From JBCBKZ01 sp039026975 (lineage in GTDB: Bacteria; Bacteroidota; Bacteroidia; J057): 26,020 bases of DNA. Position numbers and translations under genes: made by a program. Shown here one piece after another: positions 7,694 to 16,312 of the stretch; the first letter of the stretch is position 1; the number at the start of each line of letters is the position of its first letter. Location of the stretch: assembly GCA_039026975.1 (NCBI GenBank), contig JBCCLI010000041.1:1-26020 (forward strand), read 5' to 3'. The notes under the pieces are model-generated. The model saw only the letters and a list, made by a program, of their open reading frames with translations. It was not told where the DNA came from and ran no database searches.

Positions 7694-8405
7694 AAGCAGA
7701 GATGGTATTCAGGAATTCAGTGGTATTAAAATATTGTCTGATTTTCTGCTCAGTGACTTCTATAATTCTTGAGGGATACTGTTGGAGAATTCCATACTCA
7801 TGGGTAGCCATCAGGATGGTGGTACCTGCTAAATTAATAGATCTAAGAATCTCCATAATATGCTGAGTGGCCGCAGGGTCCAGGTTTCCCGTAGGCTCAT
7901 CTGCCACCATCAGAATGGGATCATTCACTAAGGCCCTGGCTATGGTTACCCGTTGCTGTTCTCCTCCTGAGAGTTGGTAAGGCATAGAGTGGGATCTGGC
8001 TGTCATCCCTACTTTAAAAAGAACTTCTGTTATTTTCTGTTTGATTCGACTTTTATCTTTCCATCCGCTTGCTAACATGGCAAAGCGGATGTTTTCAAAT
8101 ACGTTCCTGTCAGGCAATAACTGAAAGTCTTGAAATACAATCCCCAGCTTTCTTCTGAGAAAGGGTACTTCTTTTTTCTCTATGGTGTCCACCTGGTAAT
8201 TCCCTACCTGTATATTACCTGCATCTGGAGCCACATCTGCATAGCACATCTTAAGCAGGGTACTCTTACCCATACCCGTTTTCCCTACTACGTATACAAA
8301 TTCTCCCATTTTCACTTCAAAGGAGGCCCCCTTGAAGATCATTCTATCATTAAAGGAAATTCCTACATCTCTGAATAAGACGGCTGTTTTAGGCGTATCA
8401 CTCAT
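7668..8405 (-). CDS. ftsE: FtsE-like ABC transporter ATP-binding protein
   Basis: The protein is a 245-residue soluble ABC ATPase. All nucleotide-binding motifs are present: Walker A G-K-T-G-M-G-K-S-T (41-49), Q-loop Q92 in V-F-Q-D-F-Q-L-L, signature L-S-G-G-E-Q (145-150), Walker B I-L-M-V-A-D-E-P (164-171) with catalytic E170, D-loop near 175-177 and switch His202. The Q-D-F-Q-L-L-P-D and D-E-P-T-G-N-L-D runs are typical of the FtsE/LolD/MacB group. FtsE with FtsX controls peptidoglycan hydrolases at division. No permease gene is adjacent, so the FtsX partner must be encoded elsewhere, and assignment to FtsE over LolD is an inference. The gene is last in the minus-strand run, 15 bases after the MORN lipoprotein. 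Its end overlaps the convergent small gene by 26 bases. Confidence 0.82.
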   Translation of the reverse strand: MSDTPKTAVLFRDVGISFNDRMIFKGASFEVKMGEFVYVVGKTGMGKSTLLKMCYADVAPDAGNIQVGNYQVDTIEKKEVPFLRRKLGIVFQDFQLLPDRNVFENIRFAMLASGWKDKSRIKQKITEVLFKVGMTARSHSMPYQLSGGEQQRVTIARALVNDPILMVADEPTGNLDPAATQHIMEILRSINLAGTTILMATHEYGILQQYPSRIIEVTEQKIRQYFNTTEFLNTISAFRQLRHNV

Positions 8406-8420
8406 GGTACTCGTGTTTGC

Positions 8421-9227
8421 TTATCGGACACTCACTCCGGCAGAACTAACAGAAATAGTTTTATCAGCGTACTGGAAGTTTACCTCTCCTGGCCCTGCCT
8501 CCTTAGGACCTGGACTACTAGCTTGAAACGAATTATTCTTTCCCATATTCCATATTTCCTTGTGGATGATAGCTCCTTCTTCATTATAGTACAAAATTTC
8601 TCCGTCCAGCATATTCCGGTGAAAGGTACCTGTTAAAAAGGGGATGCCTGTCTCACGACTAACCACAAAGGGTCCATTCAATTCTCTTTCATAGTAGGAA
8701 AGCACATATTCCGGATTTCCATCTTCCCGGTATGTAGTCCATCGGTCATATTTATCATCATAGGCAAAGAAACCTGATTTTTGGGGCGTTCCAGTAGGAA
8801 AATAGGTGGTAGAAGGACCGTGCTTAAATCCCTTTTGAAAGGTAGTAACCTCTCTGGTGGTACCATCTTCATAAAAATGAATGCTCTCTCCATGTTCATG
8901 CCCTACCTGGAAGGGGAGAATCTGTTTCAGGCTTTCTCCGTCTTCATGGAAATAGAAAGCCGTATCCACTTCTATCCCATCCTTAAATTGACGGATAGCC
9001 ATTAAGGTCCCGTCTGCATAGAACATTTTCATCTCTCCCTCATACTCTCCGGCATCTTTATTACAGCTTACAGAGAACTTGAGCTGCCCATTAATGTAGG
9101 ACTCTGTACATACATCATCAGCCTCATTACAGGAGGTAAGAAACATACAAAAAGCAAGCGCACCCATTCCCCAACTAAGGGAGGATGCTTGAGGGAAAGT
9201 AAAGGAAGAACTGGTAGATAAAAACAT
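8421..9227 (-). CDS. MORN/YwqK-repeat lipoprotein
   Basis: The protein has 268 residues. The N-terminal stretch ends in the lipobox L-T-S-C with Cys33, followed by an acidic run (N-E-A-D-D) that could favour surface export. The n-region lacks Lys or Arg, so a start at Met21 (also in frame) is possible, but the abutting upstream stop favours Met1. From about residue 55 onward, at least six repeats of roughly 23 residues follow the pattern hydrophobic-x-Y/F-x-x-x-G-x-x, for example F-Y-A-D-G-T-L (69-75) and F-Y-E-D-G-T-T. This is the MORN-variant repeat found in proteins named YwqK-family antitoxins. The antitoxin label is a family name only, and nothing here suggests a toxin. The ATG directly abuts the stop of the PspC gene, which points to translational coupling. 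Confidence 0.85.
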   Translation of the reverse strand: MFLSTSSSFTFPQASSLSWGMGALAFCMFLTSCNEADDVCTESYINGQLKFSVSCNKDAGEYEGEMKMFYADGTLMAIRQFKDGIEVDTAFYFHEDGESLKQILPFQVGHEHGESIHFYEDGTTREVTTFQKGFKHGPSTTYFPTGTPQKSGFFAYDDKYDRWTTYREDGNPEYVLSYYERELNGPFVVSRETGIPFLTGTFHRNMLDGEILYYNEEGAIIHKEIWNMGKNNSFQASSPGPKEAGPGEVNFQYADKTISVSSAGVSVR

Positions 9228-9947
9228 TTATGACATGCGGCTTGGCCTTCTATTCCTTTCCTGATAGTCTCCGGAATAATTAGGAGGTAAAATGATAGAA
9301 AGTAGTAGATAAGCAAATACGGGCATAGGACCTGCAGCGAATAGGCCGGCGATAAACGCAAACCTAACCAAGGCTGCGGAAACTCCCATATACTCCGCTA
9401 ATCCGCCTGCTACTCCAGAGAATACTTTATCTCTGCGGGAGCGCATGAGCACTTTCTTACCATCCGTACTTTGGGCACTTCTGGGCCTGGGGGCACTTCT
9501 GGTTCTAGCTCTTGCCCTTCTTCTCACGTATTGGGCTCTATCTCCAGTCTCCTTGGCGGCAGTACGGGTCCTCTCAGGTCCCTCAGGACTGACAGGAATA
9601 GGCTTAGTCTTACGGTACACATTTAAGGTAGGAAAGCTCAGCTCTTTCTGTCTAAAGGCTAGCTTAAGGGTTTTGTAAAACCCATAGCCTAATGCACCAA
9701 AGCCCACTACTGGCAAAGCCCCCATTAAAAAACCGGTAAGATCTGGTGGCAATAGGCCGCCTATTACCCCTGTCACAAAAAGGGCTGCGCCTGCTACTAA
9801 TGCCATCATCCCTGCAAAAGAGAGTTTATTATTCTGGTCTTTTTCCTCCTCTTCTTCCAGTTCCCTGATCTTTTCGATATCATCATACATGAGGGAGGTA
9901 TCGAATTCATCCAGTGAGGAAACTCTTCTATATTTTTCTCTGGCCAT
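9228..9947 (-). CDS. PspC-domain inner-membrane protein
   Basis: The protein has 239 residues. The acidic N-terminus (Glu-rich, 29-36) is cytoplasmic. Two hydrophobic segments follow at about 43-66 and 70-94. A strongly basic, Arg/Ala/Ser/Pro-rich linker covers about 125-175. The C-terminal PspC domain (about 165-222) carries the family hallmark D-K-V-F-S-G-V-A-G-G-L-A-E-Y (173-186) and a third hydrophobic segment ending in L-P-P (220-222). In proteobacteria PspC signals membrane stress to the phage-shock response, but in Bacteroidota the domain occurs in many contexts with no PspA nearby, as here. The gene precedes the MORN lipoprotein without any gap and follows bshC after 84 bases, so it may begin a sub-operon. 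Confidence 0.88.
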   Translation of the reverse strand: MAREKYRRVSSLDEFDTSLMYDDIEKIRELEEEEEKDQNNKLSFAGMMALVAGAALFVTGVIGGLLPPDLTGFLMGALPVVGFGALGYGFYKTLKLAFRQKELSFPTLNVYRKTKPIPVSPEGPERTRTAAKETGDRAQYVRRRARARTRSAPRPRSAQSTDGKKVLMRSRRDKVFSGVAGGLAEYMGVSAALVRFAFIAGLFAAGPMPVFAYLLLSIILPPNYSGDYQERNRRPSRMS

Positions 9948-10031
9948 CTGTAATTAAAATAAATGCGAACTAAATCAATTACGACAAGTTTTTAGTGAAA
10001 TTCAATCTGAATGTCGATTATGATCGTCATT

Positions 10032-11591
10032 TCAGGATGGGTTTTTTACGGTTAACTCCTCAGGCAAACAAAGGTACTGCTTCCGAAGACTTAACGGATC
10101 ACATTCTGACCAAATCCACTTGATGAATGCTTTAGGATCAACATCTGAAAATGAGTCAAGGCTCAACACTCTCTCCTGTACTTTACGATCAGGTTGCAGT
10201 GCTAGTTTCAAGGCTTCAATTTCATTAAAGGTGGAAGGCTGGTTATGTCTGATTACTCTATGTAGTTTTCGTTTGAGATTTTTTAAAAATCGCTCATTTT
10301 TTACCCGCTGTCCTATAACTGATCTGGGCAGTGTTTCTGAATATTGACGGATATAGATTTCCAGCGCCTCTACGCTTTGAGAAAGATTTTCTCCCAGCCT
10401 AAGGTATTCTGTGTCTTGCCATATATTTGGCATATAGTCTTTATATAACTGGTGGAGATCTTTTTCTATCTCCTCCGGGCCTAATCCTAGCTTTTCCCAG
10501 GCAGCTAGTTGTTCTTTGCGGTAGATTAAGGCAGAAAACCGAGGTAGTAGAAGCGGGAAGTTGATCCCGTAGTGGTCAAAAATCCCCTTTAGCTGCAGCC
10601 AATAGGACAATTCTCCCCAGCCTCCTATATATGCCAGATTAGGGAGGATGATTTCCTGGTATAAAGGCCTTAGGGAAACGTTAGGGCTAAAATACTCTGG
10701 ATGTGTTTGTATTTGGGATAGTAATTCCTCCGGTGAAAACGTAAATGAGCTATCATGTACCGTAAAGTGCCCATTCTGGGACATAATTCTCCCTCTAACC
10801 TCATCTACCATATAGAATAGGTTGATTTCCCTGGGGTGAATTTGCAAAGGATAGCCGGAAGCTTCCATTTCCCCTGAAGAGGCGGAAATAACAGAAAAAC
10901 TGGTTTGCTGATTGAGTTCTCCCTCTATTACAGACGTAAACTGCTGCTTTAGCTCAGGCTCATCCGGATCTAGTAACACCAGTCCATAGTCTGCAAACAG
11001 CCCATACATAAATTCCATAAAGGCAGTCTTCATGGACTTCCCAGGCGTATATGCTCGTGTATATGCCTCAGGTAGGCGAGGCAGAGTAGCCAGAATCTCT
11101 TCCTGGAGAATGTGGGTACCTACTTTTCCCGCATGGGAAACATCATATGAGATCTTTTTTCCAAACGCTCGGTAGTAATGATTGATCTCTTCAAAATCAT
11201 GGTCTTCGGTATGCACCCAGAAGATGGGGACAAAGTGGTATGCTGGATGTAATTTCTGGTGGTGCTCTGCCAATTTAATGACAGTCATGATTTTATAAAT
11301 GGTATAAAGAGGCCCACCCCATAATACCAGTTGGTGCCCCGTGGTGAAGGTAAAAGTAGTAGGTGCCAGAATAGCATCTATATTTTTTTGGGTCTTCTCA
11401 GTTGTAGGAAGTGATTTGTGTTGACGTTTAAGTACCGCATGCAGGGCTTCCCTATCCAGTTTTTGGGAGGCCTTATCCTTGATAATCTCTGAAACATCAA
11501 AGTTATAGGGAGTATACTGGTAGAAAGGCCTCAAGGGCTCAGCGTGTTCCAGGTAGTCCTTACGTATATTTTTCTTAGGTATAGATTCCAA
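10032..11591 (-). CDS. bshC: Bacillithiol biosynthesis cysteine-adding enzyme BshC
   Basis: The protein has 519 residues, close to the usual 520-540. BshC adds cysteine to glucosaminyl-malate, the last step in making bacillithiol, a low-molecular-weight thiol for redox balance known in Firmicutes and many Bacteroidota. Characteristic motifs are T-T-G-H-Q (83-87) with G-G-P-L-Y-T-I-Y-K (92-100), P-I-F-W-V-H-T-E-D-H-D-F-E-E-I-N-H (122-138), and a coiled-coil C-terminal half (about 380-460). The start is a TTG at 11591. In that frame an upstream TAA lies six codons earlier, and the codons between include no ATG or GTG, so TTG is the only start that keeps the conserved N-terminus. It sits one base after the stop of the DUF445 gene (TAA-G-TTG), implying translational coupling. 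BshA and BshB are not in this window. Confidence 0.9.
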   Translation of the reverse strand: MESIPKKNIRKDYLEHAEPLRPFYQYTPYNFDVSEIIKDKASQKLDREALHAVLKRQHKSLPTTEKTQKNIDAILAPTTFTFTTGHQLVLWGGPLYTIYKIMTVIKLAEHHQKLHPAYHFVPIFWVHTEDHDFEEINHYYRAFGKKISYDVSHAGKVGTHILQEEILATLPRLPEAYTRAYTPGKSMKTAFMEFMYGLFADYGLVLLDPDEPELKQQFTSVIEGELNQQTSFSVISASSGEMEASGYPLQIHPREINLFYMVDEVRGRIMSQNGHFTVHDSSFTFSPEELLSQIQTHPEYFSPNVSLRPLYQEIILPNLAYIGGWGELSYWLQLKGIFDHYGINFPLLLPRFSALIYRKEQLAAWEKLGLGPEEIEKDLHQLYKDYMPNIWQDTEYLRLGENLSQSVEALEIYIRQYSETLPRSVIGQRVKNERFLKNLKRKLHRVIRHNQPSTFNEIEALKLALQPDRKVQERVLSLDSFSDVDPKAFIKWIWSECDPLSLRKQYLCLPEELTVKNPS

Positions 11592-11592
11592 C

Positions 11593-12699
11593 TTATGCGC
11601 GAGTTTTTAGGCGTTGTAACAACCAATCTAGTAAGAATAGCAGCCCAAATATGGCAACAAATCCGATAATCATAGTAGTAGGCTGCCAAATAATAAGTCC
11701 TCCTAGAATTCCTAACACAGTCCCTAAATACTGAATATACAGCAATTGCTCATTAGTAGCCTCCCAAATCAAACGCTCTAGCCTGGTTTCATCAAAGTGC
11801 TCCATCTGCTTCTGTAGTAATCCAATGATATCTATCCTATTTATCACATCCAGAAACACCTGGGTCATCATTTGTTCACTGGCCTTTTTATTTAGCCGTA
11901 AGAAAGCTACCAGCTTATCTATGTCCTCTTCCAGCTTTTCCAGTACATCTACTGCCACTTTAGGGATGTCCTTAACCACATTTGTAATGACCCCTTCATA
12001 GTCTTCCTTATTATAGCGTTTATAGGTCTGGAGAAGGAATTTCTTCACCCCAATATTCATATTCTCCTCTATCCTGCTATCAATAATCTGGTAAATATCA
12101 TTCTTTATTTTCTCCTGCTGGGCATATTCTTCTAAGCCCTCATAAATGAGCCTCTTCACCAGACTTTTTAGGTCTTCATCTTTCAATACCCCTATGCTTC
12201 CCGTAATCAACAACTCATTTATCCGAATGATCAGGCCGGATTCTTCTACTCTTTGTCTGATAAGATCCTGGTTGAGAATATGGGTATGTATGCCTTTAGC
12301 CAGGGTGAAGATGATTCTCTCTTTTTGGGCTGGAATAAGCCCCTGACCCCAGATAGGCCTCCTTACTACTGGCCTAAAAAGCATCCTAATGGCTATGTAA
12401 TTCGTGCCGTACCCTATAAGTCCGCTGACAGAAATAATGAAGAGGGCGTCTATTACCGTTTGGTAGGTACTGTAAAAGGCACTCACTCCCTCCATGGGAA
12501 GTGTAGTTAGCCCAAAACTGGAAACAAAGAGGAACATACACAGGTAGGGGCTGACCTTGAGTAATTGCAGCACTACCTTTTTCCTGACATCTACCTTGAA
12601 CTGGTTAAAAGAGCCTTCGGTTTTGACAGACGGATCTTTTTGAAATATTTCCTGAACCGGAAAATGCTCTTTCAAATATGTCTGCAGGTCGTCTTTCAT
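11593..12699 (-). CDS. DUF445 family membrane protein
   Basis: The protein has 368 residues. Hydrophobic segments are at about 50-66, 83-103, 325-337 and 341-360, with a long helical, charged region between. Two family signatures are clear: G-Y-G-T-N-Y-I-A-I-R-M-L-F-R-P (96-110) and G-Q-G-L-I-P-A-Q-K-E-R-I (118-129). DUF445 proteins, including Bacillus YheB, are membrane proteins of unknown biochemical function. The soluble central region (about 130-320) probably faces the cytoplasm and may form oligomers. The gene starts at the ATG at 12699, 44 bases after the GWxTD gene, and ends one base before the TTG of bshC. Position does not reveal a function, since its neighbours do unrelated jobs. 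Confidence 0.85.
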   Translation of the reverse strand: MKDDLQTYLKEHFPVQEIFQKDPSVKTEGSFNQFKVDVRKKVVLQLLKVSPYLCMFLFVSSFGLTTLPMEGVSAFYSTYQTVIDALFIISVSGLIGYGTNYIAIRMLFRPVVRRPIWGQGLIPAQKERIIFTLAKGIHTHILNQDLIRQRVEESGLIIRINELLITGSIGVLKDEDLKSLVKRLIYEGLEEYAQQEKIKNDIYQIIDSRIEENMNIGVKKFLLQTYKRYNKEDYEGVITNVVKDIPKVAVDVLEKLEEDIDKLVAFLRLNKKASEQMMTQVFLDVINRIDIIGLLQKQMEHFDETRLERLIWEATNEQLLYIQYLGTVLGILGGLIIWQPTTMIIGFVAIFGLLFLLDWLLQRLKTRA

Positions 12700-12743
12700 G
12701 CGCTTACGCTATTGGCAGGGAGTATGCCCTGCACCTAATAGGG

Positions 12744-13949
12744 TTATTCGACAAGATAATACTGTTGGTTTCGCTTCTCAAAAAGAATGGACAAATCCCA
12801 CTTAATATAAATCCACCTTTCCATCTCCTTATTTTCTACCCTAAGCATCTCTGTACCAGCAGGTTTCCCGTACTGAACATATACTTTACCTCTATCTGAA
12901 TTCCAGTCCTCTCCCGTATCAGATAAATACTGATCTGCTTCAAAGATCCGCTGGTAAAAGAGTTCCATCTCTTTTTCTGCTTCTACTTCTAATATACCTT
13001 CTGTCTTTCGCTTACCATATAGGCGTTGCCAGGACTTATTAAAGGCTTTTTCCTGATCTTCAGGATCTGAAACAGATAGTAAAGAATCTATAGTGGCAGG
13101 AAGAAAGGTTCCATACTTCATCATGGTTATGGAAGTAGGTAAGTCCTGGTATATCCGCTGCTTAATGGTTCCCTCTATGAAGAAATTGACGGTTTTCTCT
13201 TCTGGCGTCCCTCCTGTATTATCCCGTAGGTAGATCACTAACTGATATTCTCCTTCTTCCAGGTCTCCAATGGGGAACCTATCACTGTAAACCCCTTTTC
13301 TCCCTATCATCACTACTTGCCCTTCTTTTTCTCTTTCAGAGGTGTAGGTAAAGGCATTTTCACTTATCCCTCCAGGATTCTCTTTGAAGATAACAGCGCT
13401 GGCAGTCATGCTAGAGGCACGACTACCATATACCTCAATATAACAGCTTATGACCTGGCTGTCAGGTACTAAGGTAGGGATTATAGTAGGTCCAATAGAG
13501 ACTAAAGGGGAAGCGGGAGAAATCTCCTGATAAGAAATCAGTATATCTGACAAGGCATTTTCTCCTGCCATGGCGGTACTTTCAAAGGTTTGCTGAAACA
13601 GGTAATTCTCCCCACTTTCTTTATCAAAAATGTCCACAGTTACGTCATATATACCTTTAGGTAGCCTCACAAATTGCTTAAGAATCTCTGCTCCCTGCAC
13701 TCGTACACTCTGTTCTCGCTGGTAGAAAACCTGATAGGAATTTTTCAACCTAATGGTGATCTCTACCCCTATTTCCTTTGGGAGGGCCTCCTCTATGGGG
13801 TTATACGCCAGAAGGAGAACCGCATTATCTGCTCCACTGACCATGCTCTTCCAGGTAACCTCCCACTGTGCATACATATGCCCAGGTATACCCACAACCC
13901 AGAAAACTACCAAGAGCAGGAACATCCTTTGAGGCATTCTATGTAGCAT
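12744..13949 (-). CDS. GWxTD domain-containing secreted protein (divergent motif)
   Basis: From the ATG at 13949 the protein has 401 residues. A TTG at 13958 in the same frame overlaps the rimO stop (TTGA), but the ATG lies just 5 bases past that stop and leads directly into a signal peptide (hydrophobic F-L-L-L-V-V-F-W-V-V), so I choose the ATG. The middle is a series of beta-rich segments. The C-terminus carries the GWxTD-type block D-W-N-S-D-R-G-K-V-Y-V-Q-Y-G-K-P (around W349 in ATG numbering). The family form is G-W-x-T-D-R-G-R-V-Y-I-x-Y-G-x-P, so the first Gly is Asp and the Thr is Ser here, while the following R-G-K-V-Y and Y-G-K-P are intact. The function of the family is unknown, and the protein is presumably periplasmic or outer-membrane associated. 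Confidence 0.85.
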   Translation of the reverse strand: MLHRMPQRMFLLLVVFWVVGIPGHMYAQWEVTWKSMVSGADNAVLLLAYNPIEEALPKEIGVEITIRLKNSYQVFYQREQSVRVQGAEILKQFVRLPKGIYDVTVDIFDKESGENYLFQQTFESTAMAGENALSDILISYQEISPASPLVSIGPTIIPTLVPDSQVISCYIEVYGSRASSMTASAVIFKENPGGISENAFTYTSEREKEGQVVMIGRKGVYSDRFPIGDLEEGEYQLVIYLRDNTGGTPEEKTVNFFIEGTIKQRIYQDLPTSITMMKYGTFLPATIDSLLSVSDPEDQEKAFNKSWQRLYGKRKTEGILEVEAEKEMELFYQRIFEADQYLSDTGEDWNSDRGKVYVQYGKPAGTEMLRVENKEMERWIYIKWDLSILFEKRNQQYYLVE

Positions 13950-13954
13950 AGGTA

Positions 13955-15280
13955 TCAAACAACTTTTCCTATTAAATCATACTCCATGGCGTCTGTGATT
14001 TCCACCTGGCTAAAATCTCCTACTGTTAAGCCCTCTCCGTAGATGATGACTTCATTATCCACTTCTGGAGAATCTGCATCTGTTCTTCCCACATAATAGC
14101 CATCCTCTTCTCTGTCTATTAAGCACTTAAGGACTTTTCCTGTCTTTTTCTGGTTTAAGGAGAATGAGATATCCTGCTGTAGCTCCATGATTTCATCCTT
14201 CCGTCTATCTTTTACTTCTGCTGGGATAAGATCCTTATACACATCTCCTGCATGCGTATTCTCCTCATGCGAATAGGAAAATACTCCTATCCTATCTATT
14301 GAAAACTGTTCTACAAATTCCTTGAGAGCCTTGTGGTCATCCTCTGTTTCTCCGGGGTGACCTACTAGCAGCGTTGTTCTCACAGTAATATCAGGAACTC
14401 TTTCCCTGATAGTTTCCATCAATTTTACTGTCCGTCTTTGATTGATACCCCTACGCATATGCTTAAGCACATTATCAGAGATGTGTTGGAGGGGGATGTC
14501 TAAGTAATTACAGATATTATCTCGTTCTCGAATAGTATCCAGTATGTCTGTGGGGAAGCCGGATGGATAAGCGTAGTGTAAGCGGATCCATTCCAGCCCC
14601 TCTACATCTGATAGGTTCTTCAGTAAGTCATTTAGCTTGCGATCCCCATACAGGTCTAATCCGTAATAGGTAAGATCCTGAGCGATTAGGATTAGCTCCT
14701 TCACTCCTTTTTTGACTAGAAAGCCCGCCTCCTCTACCAGAGAATCTATGCTTCTGGATCTGTGTTTCCCGCGCATAAGTGGAATAGCACAGAAACTACA
14801 TGGCCTATTGCAGCCCTCAGCTATTTTGAGGTATGCATAGTGCCCATCAGTAGTAGGATCTCTTTCTCCTATCAGCTCATGCTGATAATCTGCTCCCAGT
14901 TCAGAGACTAAATCAGCCATATCCTGGGTACCAAAGTAGCGGTTTACCTCAGGAATTTCTTTCTCTAAATCTCCTTTATATCTCTCTGATAAGCAGCCCG
15001 TTACAAAAAGCTTTTCTATTCCCCCTTCTTCCTTTAAAGCAGCATACTGGAGAATGGTATTGACAGATTCTTCCTTAGCTCTATCTATGAAGCCACAGGT
15101 GTTAATCACTACCACATTAGCATCGCTCCCGTTCTCTTCATGGACAGTATCTACCCCACTCCCCTGGAGCTGGGACAGCAATACTTCGGAGTCCACCGTA
15201 TTTTTGGAGCATCCTAAGGTAATGATGTTTACCTTATCCTTATTTGGCGTTTTTGCTTTTTTAAAGGGTTTTGTTTGCAT
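13955..15280 (-). CDS. rimO: Ribosomal protein S12 methylthiotransferase RimO
   Basis: The protein is a 441-residue radical SAM methylthiotransferase that adds a methylthio group to the conserved Asp of ribosomal protein S12. Two iron-sulfur clusters are readable. The N-terminal domain has Cys24 (T-L-G-C-S-K-N), Cys62 (N-T-C-G-F-I) and Cys96 (T-G-C-L-S-E-R-Y). The radical SAM triad is Cys157, Cys161 and Cys164 in E-G-C-N-R-P-C-S-F-C. The C-terminal 65 residues form the TRAM-type domain that recognises S12. The T-L-G-C-S-K-N and Y-A-Y-L-K-I-A-E-G-C-N-R-P-C forms favour RimO over MiaB. The ATG at 15280 is 18 bases after ftsY. The ftsY-rimO adjacency is common in Bacteroidota. Confidence 0.95.
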   Translation of the reverse strand: MQTKPFKKAKTPNKDKVNIITLGCSKNTVDSEVLLSQLQGSGVDTVHEENGSDANVVVINTCGFIDRAKEESVNTILQYAALKEEGGIEKLFVTGCLSERYKGDLEKEIPEVNRYFGTQDMADLVSELGADYQHELIGERDPTTDGHYAYLKIAEGCNRPCSFCAIPLMRGKHRSRSIDSLVEEAGFLVKKGVKELILIAQDLTYYGLDLYGDRKLNDLLKNLSDVEGLEWIRLHYAYPSGFPTDILDTIRERDNICNYLDIPLQHISDNVLKHMRRGINQRRTVKLMETIRERVPDITVRTTLLVGHPGETEDDHKALKEFVEQFSIDRIGVFSYSHEENTHAGDVYKDLIPAEVKDRRKDEIMELQQDISFSLNQKKTGKVLKCLIDREEDGYYVGRTDADSPEVDNEVIIYGEGLTVGDFSQVEITDAMEYDLIGKVV

Positions 15281-15298
15281 TCCGCTATTCTCTCGCCG

Positions 15299-16282
15299 CT
15301 AATTTATTCTCTTAAACATGGACTCTATGAAGGCCAAGGGATCAAATACCTGTAGATCATCTATCCCTTCCCCTACCCCTATATACTTAACGGGAATTTT
15401 AAACTGGTCAGCTACGCCTATAACTACCCCGCCTTTAGCCGTTCCATCTAGTTTAGTCAATGCCAGAGAAGAAACCTGAGTGGCCTTAGTAAAGGCATCC
15501 GCCTGGGCTATGGCATTCTGGCCTGTAGATGCGTCTAACACCAGCAAGACCTCATGAGGAACCTCAGGAACCAGTTTGGACATAGACCGCTTAATCTTAC
15601 TCAGCTCGTTCATCAGGTTGACCTTATTATGAAGCCTACCTGCAGTATCTAGTATGACTACATCATACTCCCCTTCATAGCCTTTTTTCATAGTTTCATA
15701 GGCTACAGCGGCAGGATCTGTATGCATTCCTTTATCTACTATGTCTACCTCTACCCTTTCAGACCAACGAATAAGTTGGTCAACAGCTGCAGCGCGGAAT
15801 GTGTCTCCAGCCCCTAGTAGGACCTTCTTCCCATCTTGCTTAAATCTGTAGGCTAGTTTCCCTATGGTGGTAGTTTTTCCCACTCCATTCACCCCTACTA
15901 CCATAATGACGTATGGAAGCTTCTTGCCTTCATATTCTCCTGTCTCAGGTAGATGAAACCCATTTATGACTTCCTCTCCATGACTTTCCAGAATGAGTTC
16001 CTTGATTTCATCTTTTAAGAGAAAGTCTAATTCAGAGGCTGAGGTATACTTATCGCTAGCGACTCTTTCTTCAATTCTCTCAATGATCTTCACCGTAGTT
16101 TTTACCCCTACATCACTGGTAATAAGGACATCTTCTAGCTCATCTAGCACCGTATCATCTACCTTACTTTTTCCTACTATGGCTTTGCTAAGCTTAGAAA
16201 AAAACCCCTGCTTGGTTTTCTCAAGCCCTTTATCCAGTTTATCTGAATTCTCCTTCTTTTTGAAAAAATTACCTATCGCCAT
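15299..16282 (-). CDS. ftsY: Signal recognition particle receptor FtsY
   Basis: The protein is a 327-residue SRP GTPase that docks the SRP-ribosome complex at the inner membrane. The NG domain shows the four-helix N region (about 25-115), then G1 G-V-N-G-V-G-K-T-T (130-138), D-T-F-R-A-A-A (160-166), D-T-A-G-R (212-216), T-K-L-D-G-T-A-K-G-G (276-285) and G-V-G-E (302-305). The long acidic A domain of Escherichia coli FtsY is missing and only a short basic N-terminus (F-F-K-K-K) is present, as is usual in this phylum. A GTG at 16315 would add 11 residues, but it lies upstream of the transcription start expected from the TATATTTG box (16305-16312). The ATG at 16282 is therefore the start. It is first in the minus-strand run. 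Confidence 0.95.
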   Translation of the reverse strand: MAIGNFFKKKENSDKLDKGLEKTKQGFFSKLSKAIVGKSKVDDTVLDELEDVLITSDVGVKTTVKIIERIEERVASDKYTSASELDFLLKDEIKELILESHGEEVINGFHLPETGEYEGKKLPYVIMVVGVNGVGKTTTIGKLAYRFKQDGKKVLLGAGDTFRAAAVDQLIRWSERVEVDIVDKGMHTDPAAVAYETMKKGYEGEYDVVILDTAGRLHNKVNLMNELSKIKRSMSKLVPEVPHEVLLVLDASTGQNAIAQADAFTKATQVSSLALTKLDGTAKGGVVIGVADQFKIPVKYIGVGEGIDDLQVFDPLAFIESMFKRIN

Positions 16283-16304
16283 ATTGAAAATCTTGGTAAG
16301 GCCG

Positions 16305-16312
16305 CAAATATA
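16305..16312 (-). promoter_or_regulatory. Bacteroidota -7 promoter box for ftsY
   Basis: On the minus strand the sequence TATATTTG matches the Bacteroidota primary sigma consensus TANNTTTG exactly. It ends 22 bases before the ATG of ftsY, giving a leader of about 18-20 bases. No good TTG is found at the ideal -33 distance, only a T-rich stretch. It probably drives ftsY and the genes after it. Confidence 0.6.

Noticed and set aside
8421..9227. Toxin-antitoxin system implied by the YwqK-family antitoxin name
   Set aside because: The protein is a repeat lipoprotein with a signal peptide, and no toxin-like gene lies next to it. The family name alone is not evidence.
13956..13958. TTG overlapping the rimO stop as start of the GWxTD protein
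   Set aside because: An ATG at 13949 lies immediately downstream and begins a normal signal peptide, so the weaker start is unnecessary.
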